A DNA stretch of 64,000 nt from an uncultured Rhodopila sp. (GCF_903915725.1 NZ_CAIWTY010000016.1:21695-85694); one strand, 5' to 3'; shown: positions 35,196 to 46,023, counted from the first letter of the stretch. Translations and numbers: made by a program. The notes: generated by a model not told the origin, from the letters alone.

Positions 35196-35661
35196 GGGAC
35201 TATCCTTTGCCCGCCGGTGGGCGATGGTGTTTTCGAGTAGAGAGATCCTATGACAGTATTATATCAGTATAGGAGCAAAACGCTGTGACTGCCGTTCACC
35301 AAATCTCTACCACGCCGCTGCCGCGGGCCGCCAATCCCCGGTAACGTAAACTCGCACGGCGAGGGTCGAGCTCCGCCGTGGCGTGCCGCAATTTATGATG
35401 TATCCGCGTTGAGAGCCGGTTTAATACCAATCGGCAGTGACTTTGACCCATAGGCAGGACCGCTTCGACCGTCATGGCGTGCGAAGGGCCACCATCTACG
35501 CGTTTGTTTGTGCGGGCAAAAGGCGTGGATGCCGACCTCCGTCGGCATGACGAGGCGGCGCGGCCGAAGCGCCACCTTGCACGGCCGCGTTTGTGCTGTG
35601 GGAAGCTGGACGCCGCCCCGTCCGGGCATGACGTGGCGGAACGACGGCCGCCCGGCCGCAA
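35196..35661. other. Intergenic region with repeat copy B
   Basis: A 466-base gap between the PEP-CTERM gene (leftward) and glnS (3' end, leftward). It holds the putative PEP-CTERM promoter near 35258-35263 and repeat copy B at 35425-35557. The rest shows no ORF with a ribosome binding site and no clear terminator. Confidence 0.45.
35425..35557. repeat. MITE-like repeat copy B
   Basis: Begins TACCAATCGGCAGTGACTTT, matching the terminal repeat TACCAACCGGCGTTGACTTT of the copy at 63816. It contains ACCGTCATGGCG and ends with GGCGTGGATGCCGACC then TCCGTCGGCATGACGA, which forms an ATGCCGAC/GTCGGCAT hairpin. The right terminal repeat was not recognised, so this copy looks truncated or rearranged. 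Confidence 0.65.
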
Positions 35662-37350
<1,689 letters not shown>

Positions 37351-37432
37351 GCCTCCGGCTCCAGAATTAAGGCCATGCCTATGTGATGCCGCGCCCCCGC
37401 TGAATACAGGGGTGCGGCGTGGCGCGCATTCC

Positions 37433-38329
37433 CTACACGCCCCGGCGGGATTTGGCGACCAATGCGGTGCGCGGGCCACGGATTCTCTCGCGGTGTGCCG
37501 TGTAAAGACCGCTGGCGATGATGATCCCGGCACCCGTCAGGGTCCACCGGTCCGGCAGATTGCCGAACACCAGGTAGCCCAGGATGCTCACCCAGATCAG
37601 CTGCGAGTAGAAGAACGGCGCCAGCAGCGAGGCGGGTGCCAGCCGGTGCGCCAGGATGACGATCCATTGGCCGCCGGATGCGAGCACCCCCAACAGCAGC
37701 GCGAGGCCGAATTGCCGTCCCGTCGGCCATGCCGCGTCGAACGGCAGCATCACCGTCAGCACGGCGGCACCGATAGCGGCGGACCACAGCACGGTGGTCT
37801 CCGGCGCGTCGGAGATGGCGAACTTGCGAGTGATGATCAGCGTCAGCGCCCAGCAGAACGCGGCGCCGACACCGAACAGCGAGGCCGGCTCGAAGCCGCC
37901 TAAGCCCGGGCGGACGACCACCAGCATGCCCAGCAGCCCGGCACCGACGGCTACCCAGCGGCGCAGGCCGACGGTTTCGCCGAGCAACGGCACTGACAGG
38001 ATGGTGATCAGTATGGGCGAGAGGAAGTTGATGGTGGTCGCCTGCGCCATGGTCATCCGGCGCACGCCGTAAACGAACAGCAGCGAGGACAGTATGACGA
38101 AGATGCCTCGGGCAACCTGCAGGCCGGGATTGCGCGGACGCAGCGACCGGCGGGTCACGTTGCGGCAGAGCACCATGGCCATCGCCAGGAACAGCGCATA
38201 GCGGATCCACAGGAACTCCGCGATCGGCAGGCTGGTGCTGAGAAATTTGGCGATGGTGTCGGAGGAGCCGAACAGGACGGTCGCGCCGACCGCCAGCACG
38301 ATGGCCCGGATTGGATCGTCTGAAGACAT
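37433..38329 (-). CDS. EamA/DMT family transporter
   Basis: A 298-residue inner-membrane protein with about ten hydrophobic helices in two EamA repeats (residues ~8-140 and ~150-285). Conserved starts of the repeats are AIVLAVGATVLFGSSDTIAK and LFGVGAAFCWALTLIITRKF, and the helix-4 signature ATTINFLSPILITILSVPLLGE is clear. Members export amino acids, nucleosides or other metabolites; the substrate here is unknown. Same strand as glnS downstream, possibly co-transcribed. Confidence 0.87.
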   Translation of the reverse strand: MSSDDPIRAIVLAVGATVLFGSSDTIAKFLSTSLPIAEFLWIRYALFLAMAMVLCRNVTRRSLRPRNPGLQVARGIFVILSSLLFVYGVRRMTMAQATTINFLSPILITILSVPLLGETVGLRRWVAVGAGLLGMLVVVRPGLGGFEPASLFGVGAAFCWALTLIITRKFAISDAPETTVLWSAAIGAAVLTVMLPFDAAWPTGRQFGLALLLGVLASGGQWIVILAHRLAPASLLAPFFYSQLIWVSILGYLVFGNLPDRWTLTGAGIIIASGLYTAHRERIRGPRTALVAKSRRGV

Positions 38330-38457
38330 GCGGGCTTATAACGGGGCGGTGGGGCGCATGCGACAGGATTAGCGTAGCTGAAGGCCGTCGCATGCCGACG
38401 CATCCTGATCGGACAACTCAGGTCGGGCAGCCGTCACCCTTGCCAGGCCAAGTCGAT

Positions 38458-38830
38458 TTACGTCGCCCGACGCTTCACTGCGTCCCGCGGTTCGGCGGTC
38501 CGCAGTTCCTCGATCAATTCAGGATGACTATCCAGCAACCGCAGAAGCTGGATTGTCGGGCCGCTCGGCTCGACGGCGCTCCGTTCATATTTATCAAACG
38601 CCCGCGTGCCGGCACGAAACACTTCGCCGGCCGCCCGCTGGGGTCAGCCGCAGCTTCTTGCGGATGCGCCGAACGGTTGACGGCGAGGGCAGCCCATCGG
38701 CCTGTTCCTTCAACACCCGCAGGGCATCGTCAGCCGCCGCCATGTCGGCGGCGACATGGACCGATTCGCCGTCGCCACCGGGGTACGATCCCGGCAGATC
38801 GACCACCGCCACATGCCCGTTGTAGCGCAC
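38458..38830 (-). pseudogene. MqsA-type antitoxin gene, frameshifted
   Basis: From a GTG at 38830 the frame encodes the mid part of an MqsA-family antitoxin (VVDLPGSYPGGDGESVHVAA; STVRRIRKKLRLT). At the four-base G run 38640-38643 the frame is lost. Removing one G restores RLTQRAAGEVFRAGTRAFDK and SGPTIQLLRLLDSHPELIEE, continuing to TAA at 38460-38458, so a complete helix-turn-helix domain is still written in the DNA. The usual zinc-binding CxxC of the N-terminal domain is replaced (SYPGGDG), and the first cysteine pair has no counterpart upstream. No MqsR toxin gene is adjacent. Probably a decaying or repurposed repressor. Confidence 0.7.
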
Positions 38831-38898
38831 CGTGAAAGCACGGGTGTCCCTCCCCCGCCAATCCCTGTACGCTCGCTGTGAACGTTCAGGGGACCGCG

Positions 38899-39858
38899 AT
38901 GCAGACCCGCCCGCACCTGCTGTTTTGGACAGACTCGCCCGGCCCCTATGTCGACGCGATCACCACCGCCGGCCTCGCGGACAGGGTGACGATCGACACG
39001 CTCAGACGCGGGCAGCCGCCCTCCGCGGCGCAGCGCGCCGACACCAACGTGTTGCTCGCGGCCGCCGTCCCCGCCGGCCTGCTGCCGCAGATGCCGAACC
39101 TGGCCTGGGCGCAATCCCTAACCGCGGGCGTCGAAGGCTGGCTCGCCCTGCCCGACCTGCCGCCCGGGCTGACGCTGACCTGCGCCCGCGGCACGCATCG
39201 GGAGTCCATGCCGGAAAACATCCTCGGCGCGCTGTTCCACATCACCAAGTCCTACGGGGCCATCGTCGAGGACCAGAAACAAAGGCTCTGGCGGCAGCGC
39301 GTCGCCACACCGCTGAATGGCACGACCCTGGGCATTTTGGGCCTCGGCGCCATCGGGCAGGAGGTCGCGCGCCTCGCCACCGCGCTCGGCATGTGTGTCA
39401 TCGGCACCAAGCGGCGCGCCACCACGCTGCCGGGCCTGGCGGAGGTGTTTCCGCCCGACCAAACCGACACAGTGCTGGCGCAGTCGGACTTTGTTCTTTT
39501 GCTGCTCCCCGCCACGCCGCAGACAGAGAACTTCATCAACGCCGATCGGCTGAGGCGGATGAAGCCCGGTGCCTGGCTGCTGAACTTCGGCCGCGGCCAA
39601 CTGATTAAGGACGACGATCTGATCGCCGCGGTCACCGACAAGACCATCGCCGGCGCGGTGCTCGACGTCTTCCGGCAGGAACCGCTGCCGCCCCAGCACC
39701 GATTCTGGACCACCGAGGGCATCGTCGTCCTGCCGCATATTGGCGGCCCGCATCCGCAGCGCGACAGCATCGTCGCCCGCCTGTTCGTCGAGAACCTTGG
39801 GCTGTTCCTCCAGGGCAAGCCGCTGAAGGAAGTCGTCGACCGCGCCGCCGGCTACTGA
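38899..39858 (+). CDS. D-2-hydroxyacid dehydrogenase
   Basis: A 319-residue NAD(P)-dependent dehydrogenase of the D-isomer-specific 2-hydroxyacid family. The nucleotide-binding motif is TLGILGLGAIGQEVARLA (about residue 145), with catalytic Arg in LLNFGRGQLI, Glu in DVFRQEPLP and His in VVLPHIGGP all present. It probably reduces a glyoxylate-, hydroxypyruvate- or phenylpyruvate-like 2-oxoacid; specificity cannot be read. The ATG at 38899 is preceded by CAGGGGA and was preferred to the in-frame GTG at 38878. Divergent from the broken antitoxin gene. Confidence 0.88.
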   Translation: MQTRPHLLFWTDSPGPYVDAITTAGLADRVTIDTLRRGQPPSAAQRADTNVLLAAAVPAGLLPQMPNLAWAQSLTAGVEGWLALPDLPPGLTLTCARGTHRESMPENILGALFHITKSYGAIVEDQKQRLWRQRVATPLNGTTLGILGLGAIGQEVARLATALGMCVIGTKRRATTLPGLAEVFPPDQTDTVLAQSDFVLLLLPATPQTENFINADRLRRMKPGAWLLNFGRGQLIKDDDLIAAVTDKTIAGAVLDVFRQEPLPPQHRFWTTEGIVVLPHIGGPHPQRDSIVARLFVENLGLFLQGKPLKEVVDRAAGY

Positions 39859-39923
39859 CGCGCTGCACGCCGATCGGCCGCGCCGGCGCGTTCGACCCGG
39901 TCAGGGGCGCGGACGACCCGCCG

Positions 39924-40082
39924 CTACGCCACGATTGGACCCGGCGGCTCGTTGGACGGCGACGGATCGGGGATCTCCGGCGGCAGGCCGGGCGTCGGGT
40001 CCTCGGCCGGCCCGCCCGGCGCCTGCTCCGGCGGCGGGGCGGGAGGCGGCGACTCCGGCGGCCTGTTCGGTGGGATCGGCAT
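39924..40082 (-). CDS. Small proline-rich protein
   Basis: A 52-residue protein, almost half proline (MPIPPNRPPESPPPAPPP, later GLPPEIPDPSPSNEPPGP). The ATG at 40082 is preceded at five bases by AGAAGGAG, a strong ribosome binding site that supports translation. There is no signal peptide or membrane helix. Low-complexity proteins of this kind occur in Acetobacteraceae and Methylobacterium; function unknown. Confidence 0.5.
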   Translation of the reverse strand: MPIPPNRPPESPPPAPPPEQAPGGPAEDPTPGLPPEIPDPSPSNEPPGPIVA

Positions 40083-40203
40083 GGGTTCTCCTTCTGCTTT
40101 CGGGTGCTGAACGCGCACCGCCGCCGCGGGATGCACGCGACGCTTTCCCGGTGACGCCGAAAGGTGCAGATTGGAACCTAACCGAAATAGCCCCGAGGTC
40201 TGC

Positions 40204-40506
40204 ATGAGCAGCGATTCACCCATCCATGATTTTGTGCTGCCCCGCCTGGCGGCGCTGGTCACCGACACGGTCGCGGCCGGAGCCACGCGGGAGGTCGCGG
40301 TGGCGGTGATCATCGACCTGATCACCTCATCGCGCTTCGATACCGCCGCGCCCGATCCGCTGGCGGATTCGGCGCCGCACGCGGACTGGGACCGAACCGC
40401 GGATGCACCCCTTATGGTCGGTGGCGTCATTCCCGTCGGCGCGCCGGCCATCGGTGCGCAGGACGAGGCGGATTTCGTCAGACCATTCAATCCGGTGCAA
40501 GAATAG
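40204..40506 (+). CDS. Hypothetical protein
   Basis: A 100-residue soluble protein. The first half forms likely helices (SPIHDFVLPRLAALVTDTVA, EVAVAVIIDLITSSRF); the second half is Asp/Ala/Pro-rich and probably disordered. The ATG at 40204 is preceded at five bases by GAGG. It is divergent from the proline-rich gene. No family recognised. Confidence 0.55.
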   Translation: MSSDSPIHDFVLPRLAALVTDTVAAGATREVAVAVIIDLITSSRFDTAAPDPLADSAPHADWDRTADAPLMVGGVIPVGAPAIGAQDEADFVRPFNPVQE

Positions 40507-40596
40507 CCATCGCGTCCGGCTGGCCTCCGCCACGCAGTTCAGCGCGGCGGCTAAGCTGAGGGCGGCAAGCGGCCGGCAGGACCGGTACGGCGTCGA

Positions 40597-40836
40597 TCAG
40601 GCGACAACGTCCGCATCCGGGCGGTCAGTACCGTCTGATTGCTCGGTGCGCCATGTCCCGTTTTCATCCTGATACTCGATCTGCGTGGAGTCTCCCGGCA
40701 CATGCTGCTCCGCGGCGACCCGTTTGGCCGCGGCCAGCGCCGCTGCGCGGGTGCGGAAAGGTTCGGAAAACACGTTCTCGAGCGTGTACGCCCAGCCGCC
40801 ATCGTGTTGAACGACCTTGTAGTGAATTTTCGCCAT
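40597..40836 (-). CDS. DUF2188 domain protein
   Basis: A 79-residue protein with the DUF2188 pattern: IHYKVVQHDGGWAYTLENVF, then RTRAAALAAAKRVAAEQ and a final IEYQDENGTWRTE. The domain is small, beta-alpha-beta-like and of unknown function, common in alphaproteobacteria. AAGGAGG lies five bases before the ATG at 40836 (another ATG at 40839 directly precedes it). Confidence 0.78.
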   Translation of the reverse strand: MAKIHYKVVQHDGGWAYTLENVFSEPFRTRAAALAAAKRVAAEQHVPGDSTQIEYQDENGTWRTEQSDGTDRPDADVVA

Positions 40837-41580
40837 CATCGCCTCCTTCACCGCCGGCCATATTACTGTGGTTACCCGTTACGTTCAAAGGCCCCCCAGG
40901 GCCGCGGCACGACCTCCTTTGGGGGGTGGGGTTGGACCAAATGCTGTAAACCGGCGTCCGCCGGATTAGGCCAGGTTATAGTCCACCTTGACTTGGGGCC
41001 ATTAAGCCTAGTCCGTCGATGCGGGCCAGGGCCATCCACCCGGCTGCCGGCGCCCGGATAGGGGCGAAATCGCCGGCATCGGCCGACCGGTTCACTGCGA
41101 GCAGGCGGGGTCTTAGAAATATGACGAAACATGCTGAAAGAAATATTAAGGAACCTTTTAAGTTACACGATGTGAATGCTCGGGCCGATTGCGCGATCCG
41201 GCTGCGGGCGCGGCGTGCATACGTCCGGCAAATTCGTTTTATTTTCATGAGAATCGCCTATTAAATAACCTTGGTTGAGAGCGATGCGAGCGCAAGCACC
41301 GTCCATTTTATGATACTGCCGGGTGTTGGGGTTCCCCCGCGGGTCCAACCGTCCAAGGTTCGAGACTGGGTTGTATTATAATTTGTAAAAGGTTCCGACT
41401 TCATTATTTCACCCTATATTGATTCGAGTCAATTATATTTCATGCCGCACGGCCTTGTATGAGCGGGCAAAACGCATCTATGATTCCGAAATTGTTACAG
41501 TTACTGCTAGGGACTGGTATGCCGATTTGCAACAAAATGCCGGCAATCCAGCCGCTACACAGCCAGAAAGGCCTCGCAAA
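40837..41580. other. Long AT-richer leader region of the secreted protein gene
   Basis: A 744-base region without a convincing gene. The part from about 41110 is distinctly AT-rich compared with the rest of the window. It contains a perfect TATAAT at 41377-41382 without a good -35, an interrupted palindrome ATTGA-N6-TCAAT at 41418-41433, and a frame open from 41419 into the secreted protein. The pattern fits an activator-dependent promoter with a leader of nearly 200 bases, or recently acquired DNA. Confidence 0.45.
41377..41433 (+). promoter_or_regulatory. Candidate regulated promoter of the secreted protein gene
   Basis: TATAAT at 41377-41382 is a perfect -10 element, but the sequence 17 bases upstream (CAAGGT) is a poor -35. 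The inverted repeat ATTGA-N6-TCAAT at 41418-41433 lies about 30 bases beyond the predicted start and could be an operator. Confidence 0.35.
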
Positions 41581-44500
41581 ATGACACACGCGTCAAATAC
41601 CGGTTCGCAAACGGGCAGCGATGGCACAATCGGCATTCAGGATCCGCCCATCCCGCTGTCCATCGCGTGGGCAGTGTCAAACATACTCACCGTCGGCGTG
41701 GGGGAGGAGTACTCCACCATCGCCGCTGCCGTGGCGGCAGCGCGCAACGGTGATATTATCGAAGTCAACGCCGGCACTTATACCAACGATTTTGCCATCG
41801 TAACCGCCAACGTCACGTTGATCGGCGTCGGCGGCATCGTCAATATGGTCGCAACCGAGCCGCCGACGAACCTCAAAGGCATCATCACCGTCGACGCGAG
41901 TTGCACGATCGAGAACTTTTCGTTCACCGGTGCCGCGATCAGCGACGCGGACGGTGGCAACGCCGCCGGGATCCGCTACGAAGGCGGCAACATGGTGCTG
42001 GATAACGATAGTTTCCAGGGTAACCAGAACGGTCTCCTGGCGTTCCCGGTCCTCGGCCTGGCAAGCAACACCATCGTCCTGAACAACGACACGTTCAATG
42101 AGAACGGTTCGGGCTCCGGCTACACCCACAACGCCTATATCGGTGCCGTCGACTCGCTGACGGTGACCAACTGCGAGTTCGAGCAGGCCAATGTCGGCCA
42201 CGAGCTCAAGAGCCGCGCCCTGGTCAATAACATTACCAACAACCTCTTTTGGGATGGCCCGACCGCTACTCCCAGCTACGACATCGACCTGCCCAACGGC
42301 GGCGCCGACACGGTTGAAAACAACACGATCGAAAAGGGCCCGCTGGCGGAAAACAACGCCATGATCCATTTCGGCGGTGAAGGTATCCCGTATAGCGGTT
42401 CGTCGCTCCTGGTGCAGGGCAACAACTTCGTCGATGACAAGGGCGTTGCCGTCGGCGTGCTGAACCAGACGACGATCAGTGTCACGATCAACGCCAACAC
42501 GTTCACCAACATGGTGAGCAGCCAGGTCGCGAGCGGTCCGGCAACCGAAACCAACAACACCGATGGCAACGGCCTGGCTTTCGGTGATACGACGCTGGTG
42601 GGGGCGATCCCCGGAAGCACGCAGATCTTTACCGATTCTTTGCCGCATAGCGTCGTCCTGGACAACTGCGTCCCCGAGGCGGTCGAAGGCGGTGCCGGGC
42701 TTCTGATCGTCACCGCTATCCAGGGCGATGTCGTGGTCATCGGCGGATCCGGCGGCTTGGACTACACGGAGGAGACCGGCTCCGGCGCGAACCAGATTAC
42801 GACCGCCGCGAACTCCAATAATATCATCATCCTGTCGGGTCAGGATACGCTCGACAGCGAAGGCTACGACGACATCACCGCGGGGATCGGCAACATCACC
42901 GCCACAGTGAATGGCAAGGCCGTCATCCGTGACAGCACCGGATCAAATATTTGGACGGTGAACGGCACCGCGCAGATCACGGCCAACAACAGCGATGAGT
43001 TCATTGGCCTCGGTTCGGCCGGCAACGTCACGGTCACCGGCACCGAAGCCTACATGCAGATCACCAGCAACGGCGGCACCGCCTCGTTCGACGTCACCCA
43101 GGGCGGCGGCGAGCAAAAGGCGACGATGGCCGGCGGCTCGGTCAGCCTGCGTATCTACAGTGACCAGATGCAGGTATCGACCGGGGGAGGCGCGCAGGGC
43201 GCCACCATGAACTTCGTCGCGGGCACGGAGACCGTATACAGCACGGGCAACGACGTCATCAACACCGGTGCCACCAATGCGACCGTCATCGTCTGCGGCG
43301 GCGCCCGGGTGTATGCGGGAACCGGACAACTCAGTGTCTTCGGGCGCGGCGACTCGATCGGGGCCTCGGTCTATGCCGCCAACGGCCTCATTACGCTCGA
43401 TGGCGACACCGGGAACATCACCTACTACGGTGGCAGTCAGGCGAACACCGTGAACTCTGTTCTGAGTAGAGATTGCTTCATCGGCGGCGCGGGCCTCATG
43501 ACGATTAACGGCGGCAACGGGGAAACCATCACCGGCGGGTCCGGCGGTGTTGTGTTCAACTCCGATGGCGGTGGCGCGAACAACGTCACGACGCTCGCCG
43601 GAACGACGAATATCCTGAACCTGTCCTGCGCGGATAACATCAACAGCCAGGGTAACGATACGATCACGGCGGCCGGCTCGGTGACCGGGACGGTCAGCGG
43701 CAACAGCGTGATCAACAGCAGCGGCGACAATATTTTCCTGACTTTTGCGGGCGCGGATACCTTTATCGGCACGGGGTACGATTTGCTGGTTGGTGCCGCC
43801 GGCGCAGTTCTCACGGCAGAGTGCTCCGGCTATACGAATGTTTGGGAACGCGGCGCCATAGTGAACTATGTGCAGGAGGGCGGATCCGGTCCGGTGGCAA
43901 ATGTAACCGTAACGGACGGAGCCGCTTATATCCACTCCGATGCCGGCAGCGGGCTATCGGTCACCACGTATGCGGATACGACCACGACCGTCACGATGGG
44001 TGCCGGGCCACAGATGGTAACCTCGTGTTCGGCCGATCAGATCTACGCCGGCACCGGCAATGACAGCATCGTGGCGGACGGTAACGGCGCCACCATATGG
44101 GCTGGATCGGGTATCACGACGGTTTCCAGCGGCGACTGGAATAGCAACGACGCGTTTACCGTCCACGGCGGCACGGGATCGATCTCGGCCACCGAAGCCG
44201 CCGGCGCGATGACCTTCATCGGCGGCAGCGGATCTGCTTACGTCAATGCCGGATATGGGACCTTATGCCTCGTCGGTGGTTCGGGCGCGATCACTGCCGA
44301 CGAGAACTGCGGCAAGGGAATGACGTTTATCGGTGGCTCCGGAACCGCCACTCTCAACCTGAACCCGCAGGGCGGAAATATCCAGTTCGGCACAGGCGCA
44401 ACAACGGTTAATGAGTACCCGTGGGGATCGGCGAACGACTACACGATGCTCGCCCGTGCAACACCGTCGACGGACCTCATCAATAATTTCCGGGCTGGCA

Positions 44501-44634
44501 TCGACAAACTGAACCTTGTCGGGGTCACCGTCGCCAACGAGACGGTTTCAGGCGGCTCGGCTCACATCGTGTTCTCCGACAACAGCAACCTGACGCTCGC
44601 GGGCGTGACGAATCTTTCGCATCTGTTTGGCTGA
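41581..44634 (+). CDS. Large secreted beta-helix protein, probable type I secretion substrate
   Basis: A 1017-residue protein without N-terminal signal peptide. Residues ~35-350 form a right-handed parallel beta-helix of the pectate-lyase/NosD kind (ILTVGVGEEYSTIAAAVAAA, NGDIIEVNAGTY, then many N-rich turns such as NNDTFNENG). Residues ~380-960 are short Gly/Asn/Thr-rich repeats, several ending in TFIGGSG, IGGSGG or VGGSGA. The C-terminus (TDLINNFRAGIDKLNLVGVT to NLTLAGVTNLSHLF) matches the end of RTX-type proteins exported by type I systems. Unlike most RTX proteins it contains about a dozen cysteines and few perfect calcium nonapeptides. The ATG 41581 has AGAAAGG upstream. No ABC/MFP secretion genes are in the window. 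Confidence 0.75.
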   Translation: MTHASNTGSQTGSDGTIGIQDPPIPLSIAWAVSNILTVGVGEEYSTIAAAVAAARNGDIIEVNAGTYTNDFAIVTANVTLIGVGGIVNMVATEPPTNLKGIITVDASCTIENFSFTGAAISDADGGNAAGIRYEGGNMVLDNDSFQGNQNGLLAFPVLGLASNTIVLNNDTFNENGSGSGYTHNAYIGAVDSLTVTNCEFEQANVGHELKSRALVNNITNNLFWDGPTATPSYDIDLPNGGADTVENNTIEKGPLAENNAMIHFGGEGIPYSGSSLLVQGNNFVDDKGVAVGVLNQTTISVTINANTFTNMVSSQVASGPATETNNTDGNGLAFGDTTLVGAIPGSTQIFTDSLPHSVVLDNCVPEAVEGGAGLLIVTAIQGDVVVIGGSGGLDYTEETGSGANQITTAANSNNIIILSGQDTLDSEGYDDITAGIGNITATVNGKAVIRDSTGSNIWTVNGTAQITANNSDEFIGLGSAGNVTVTGTEAYMQITSNGGTASFDVTQGGGEQKATMAGGSVSLRIYSDQMQVSTGGGAQGATMNFVAGTETVYSTGNDVINTGATNATVIVCGGARVYAGTGQLSVFGRGDSIGASVYAANGLITLDGDTGNITYYGGSQANTVNSVLSRDCFIGGAGLMTINGGNGETITGGSGGVVFNSDGGGANNVTTLAGTTNILNLSCADNINSQGNDTITAAGSVTGTVSGNSVINSSGDNIFLTFAGADTFIGTGYDLLVGAAGAVLTAECSGYTNVWERGAIVNYVQEGGSGPVANVTVTDGAAYIHSDAGSGLSVTTYADTTTTVTMGAGPQMVTSCSADQIYAGTGNDSIVADGNGATIWAGSGITTVSSGDWNSNDAFTVHGGTGSISATEAAGAMTFIGGSGSAYVNAGYGTLCLVGGSGAITADENCGKGMTFIGGSGTATLNLNPQGGNIQFGTGATTVNEYPWGSANDYTMLARATPSTDLINNFRAGIDKLNLVGVTVANETVSGGSAHIVFSDNSNLTLAGVTNLSHLFG

Positions 44635-44648
44635 AGGCGGCCATGACC

Positions 44649-44675
44649 GATCCTGGCGGGCGATCCGCCAGGATC
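44649..44675 (+). terminator. Terminator-like hairpin after the secreted protein gene
   Basis: A perfect 11-bp stem GATCCTGGCGG / CCGCCAGGATC with a five-base loop, 14 bases after the stop codon. There is no T run, so it may act with Rho or stabilise the mRNA 3' end. Confidence 0.55.
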
Positions 44676-44700
44676 CACATGCACGAGTTGGCCATTTAGT

Positions 44701-44721
44701 GGCGCCGATCACATCGGCGCC
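44701..44721 (+). terminator. Second hairpin in the same intergenic region
   Basis: A perfect 9-bp stem GGCGCCGAT / ATCGGCGCC with a CAC loop, followed by TCCTGTGTTTG. It lies 25 bases after the first hairpin and 46 bases before the next gene. Confidence 0.45.
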
Positions 44722-44766
44722 TCCTGTGTTTGGCTAGCGTCCGCCGGTCACCAGCAAACCGAGGGC

Positions 44767-45111
44767 ATGATGAGCGCAATCAAGGGGTTTTCCTTCCGCA
44801 TCGCCGATCTCATGCTGATTATGGCATGGTCGGAAGCACTGGGCATGAGAATGGTCGTCCGGCTGGATCACGGCACGGGCACCGAGGATTACGAGGAGGT
44901 TCTGGCGCTCCATTCAGCGGAAACGGATGCATGCCATTGTGTCATATGGAATGAGATCGATAGCGTCGTGGTTCAGCCCCTGATCGGCCGTAGCCGGCGC
45001 TATGCTTCGGTCGTCGATGCGCTCGAGGCGCTGGAGGCGCTGGAACCGTGCCGGCGTGTCACCCAGACGCAGATCCGGGCAACACGCTGGCCAAACTCCT
45101 GCCGAGGATAG
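44767..45111 (+). CDS. Hypothetical protein, paralogue of the gene at 7674
   Basis: A 114-residue soluble protein. Its first 85 residues align with the 100-residue product of 7674-7976: GFSFRIADLMLIMAW, MRMVVRLDHGTGTEDYEEVL, VIWNEIDSVVVQPLIGR and VDALEAL all have counterparts. The C-terminal 25 residues (TQTQIRATRWPNSCRG) are an extension. Two consecutive ATG codons (44767, 44770) are preceded by GAGGG. It lies between the secreted beta-helix protein and an orphan response regulator on the opposite strand. Function unknown. Confidence 0.7.
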   Translation: MMSAIKGFSFRIADLMLIMAWSEALGMRMVVRLDHGTGTEDYEEVLALHSAETDACHCVIWNEIDSVVVQPLIGRSRRYASVVDALEALEALEPCRRVTQTQIRATRWPNSCRG

Positions 45112-45128
45112 AACGGTAAGCTGACCCC

Positions 45129-45872
45129 TTACGTCGTGAGGGGCCTGCCAGCGGTGGTGCCTTCCCCGACATCGGCGGCGGCGTTCAGCCGGTAGCCGCC
45201 GGGAACGGTCAGAAGAATGCTGAAGTCGCTCGGGTCGACTTCGATCTTCTGGCGCAGGCGGTAGATATGGGTTTCCAGGGTATGCGTCGTCACGCCGGCG
45301 TTGTATCCCCACACTTCGTTCAGCAGGACCTGGCGTGACGTCACGCGGTCGCCGGCGCGATAGAGATATTTGAGGATCGACACCTCTTTGCCGGTCAGGC
45401 GGATCTTCTGGTTCTTGTCCGCGCGCACCAGCAGCTTGGCGGCCGGGCGGAAGGTGTATGGCCCGATCGTGAAGACCGCGTCCTCGCTGCTGTCGAAGGT
45501 GCGCAGCTGTGCGTTCAGGCGGGCGAGCAGCTCGCTGGCGCGGAACGGCTTGGCGACATAGTCGTTGGCGCCCGAATCCAGCCCGAGCACCACGTCTTCC
45601 TCATTCGCCGCGCCGGTCAGCATGATGATCGGCATTCTGTGGCCCTGGCGGCGCATCTTGGCGCAGAAGTCGCGGCCGTCTCCGTCCGGCAGGTTGATGT
45701 CCAAAATAATGGAATCGAACCGCGATTCGGCCGCATCGAGATGATGCGACGCCTCGCTCAGGGTGGAGGCTTCAACGGACTGGAATAAGCCGGTTGCAGC
45801 AACGTGTTCCACCAGCATCTGCCGAACGGCATCATCGTCTTCAACAATCAGAATGGGGCGGACAGCCGACAT
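45129..45872 (-). CDS. OmpR-family response regulator (orphan)
   Basis: A 247-residue two-domain regulator. The receiver domain has the acidic pair in ILIVEDDDAV, the phospho-acceptor Asp in DSIILDINLPDGDG, Thr in MLTGAAN and Lys in DYVAKPFRASELLARL. A winged-helix DNA-binding domain follows from about residue 135 (RLTGKEVSILKYLYRAGDRV; HTLETHIYRLRQKIE). No histidine kinase gene is next to it. The divergent intergenic region to 46151 carries a spaced CGTTAACG pair that could be its own binding site (inference). Confidence 0.9.
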   Translation of the reverse strand: MSAVRPILIVEDDDAVRQMLVEHVAATGLFQSVEASTLSEASHHLDAAESRFDSIILDINLPDGDGRDFCAKMRRQGHRMPIIMLTGAANEEDVVLGLDSGANDYVAKPFRASELLARLNAQLRTFDSSEDAVFTIGPYTFRPAAKLLVRADKNQKIRLTGKEVSILKYLYRAGDRVTSRQVLLNEVWGYNAGVTTHTLETHIYRLRQKIEVDPSDFSILLTVPGGYRLNAAADVGEGTTAGRPLTT

Positions 45873-46023
45873 GAGTGTGGTCCCTTCGGTGAGAGGAGTG
45901 TTGTAAAGCGTCTTGTGCCTCTATCGCACTAAGTAATTATATGCAAAGAAAATCGTCTCGATTGAGACATATTGAAACAACTTGTTGTGAGGCGATCTAT
46001 TGGGGCGCGTTGTCTAACAAAAC

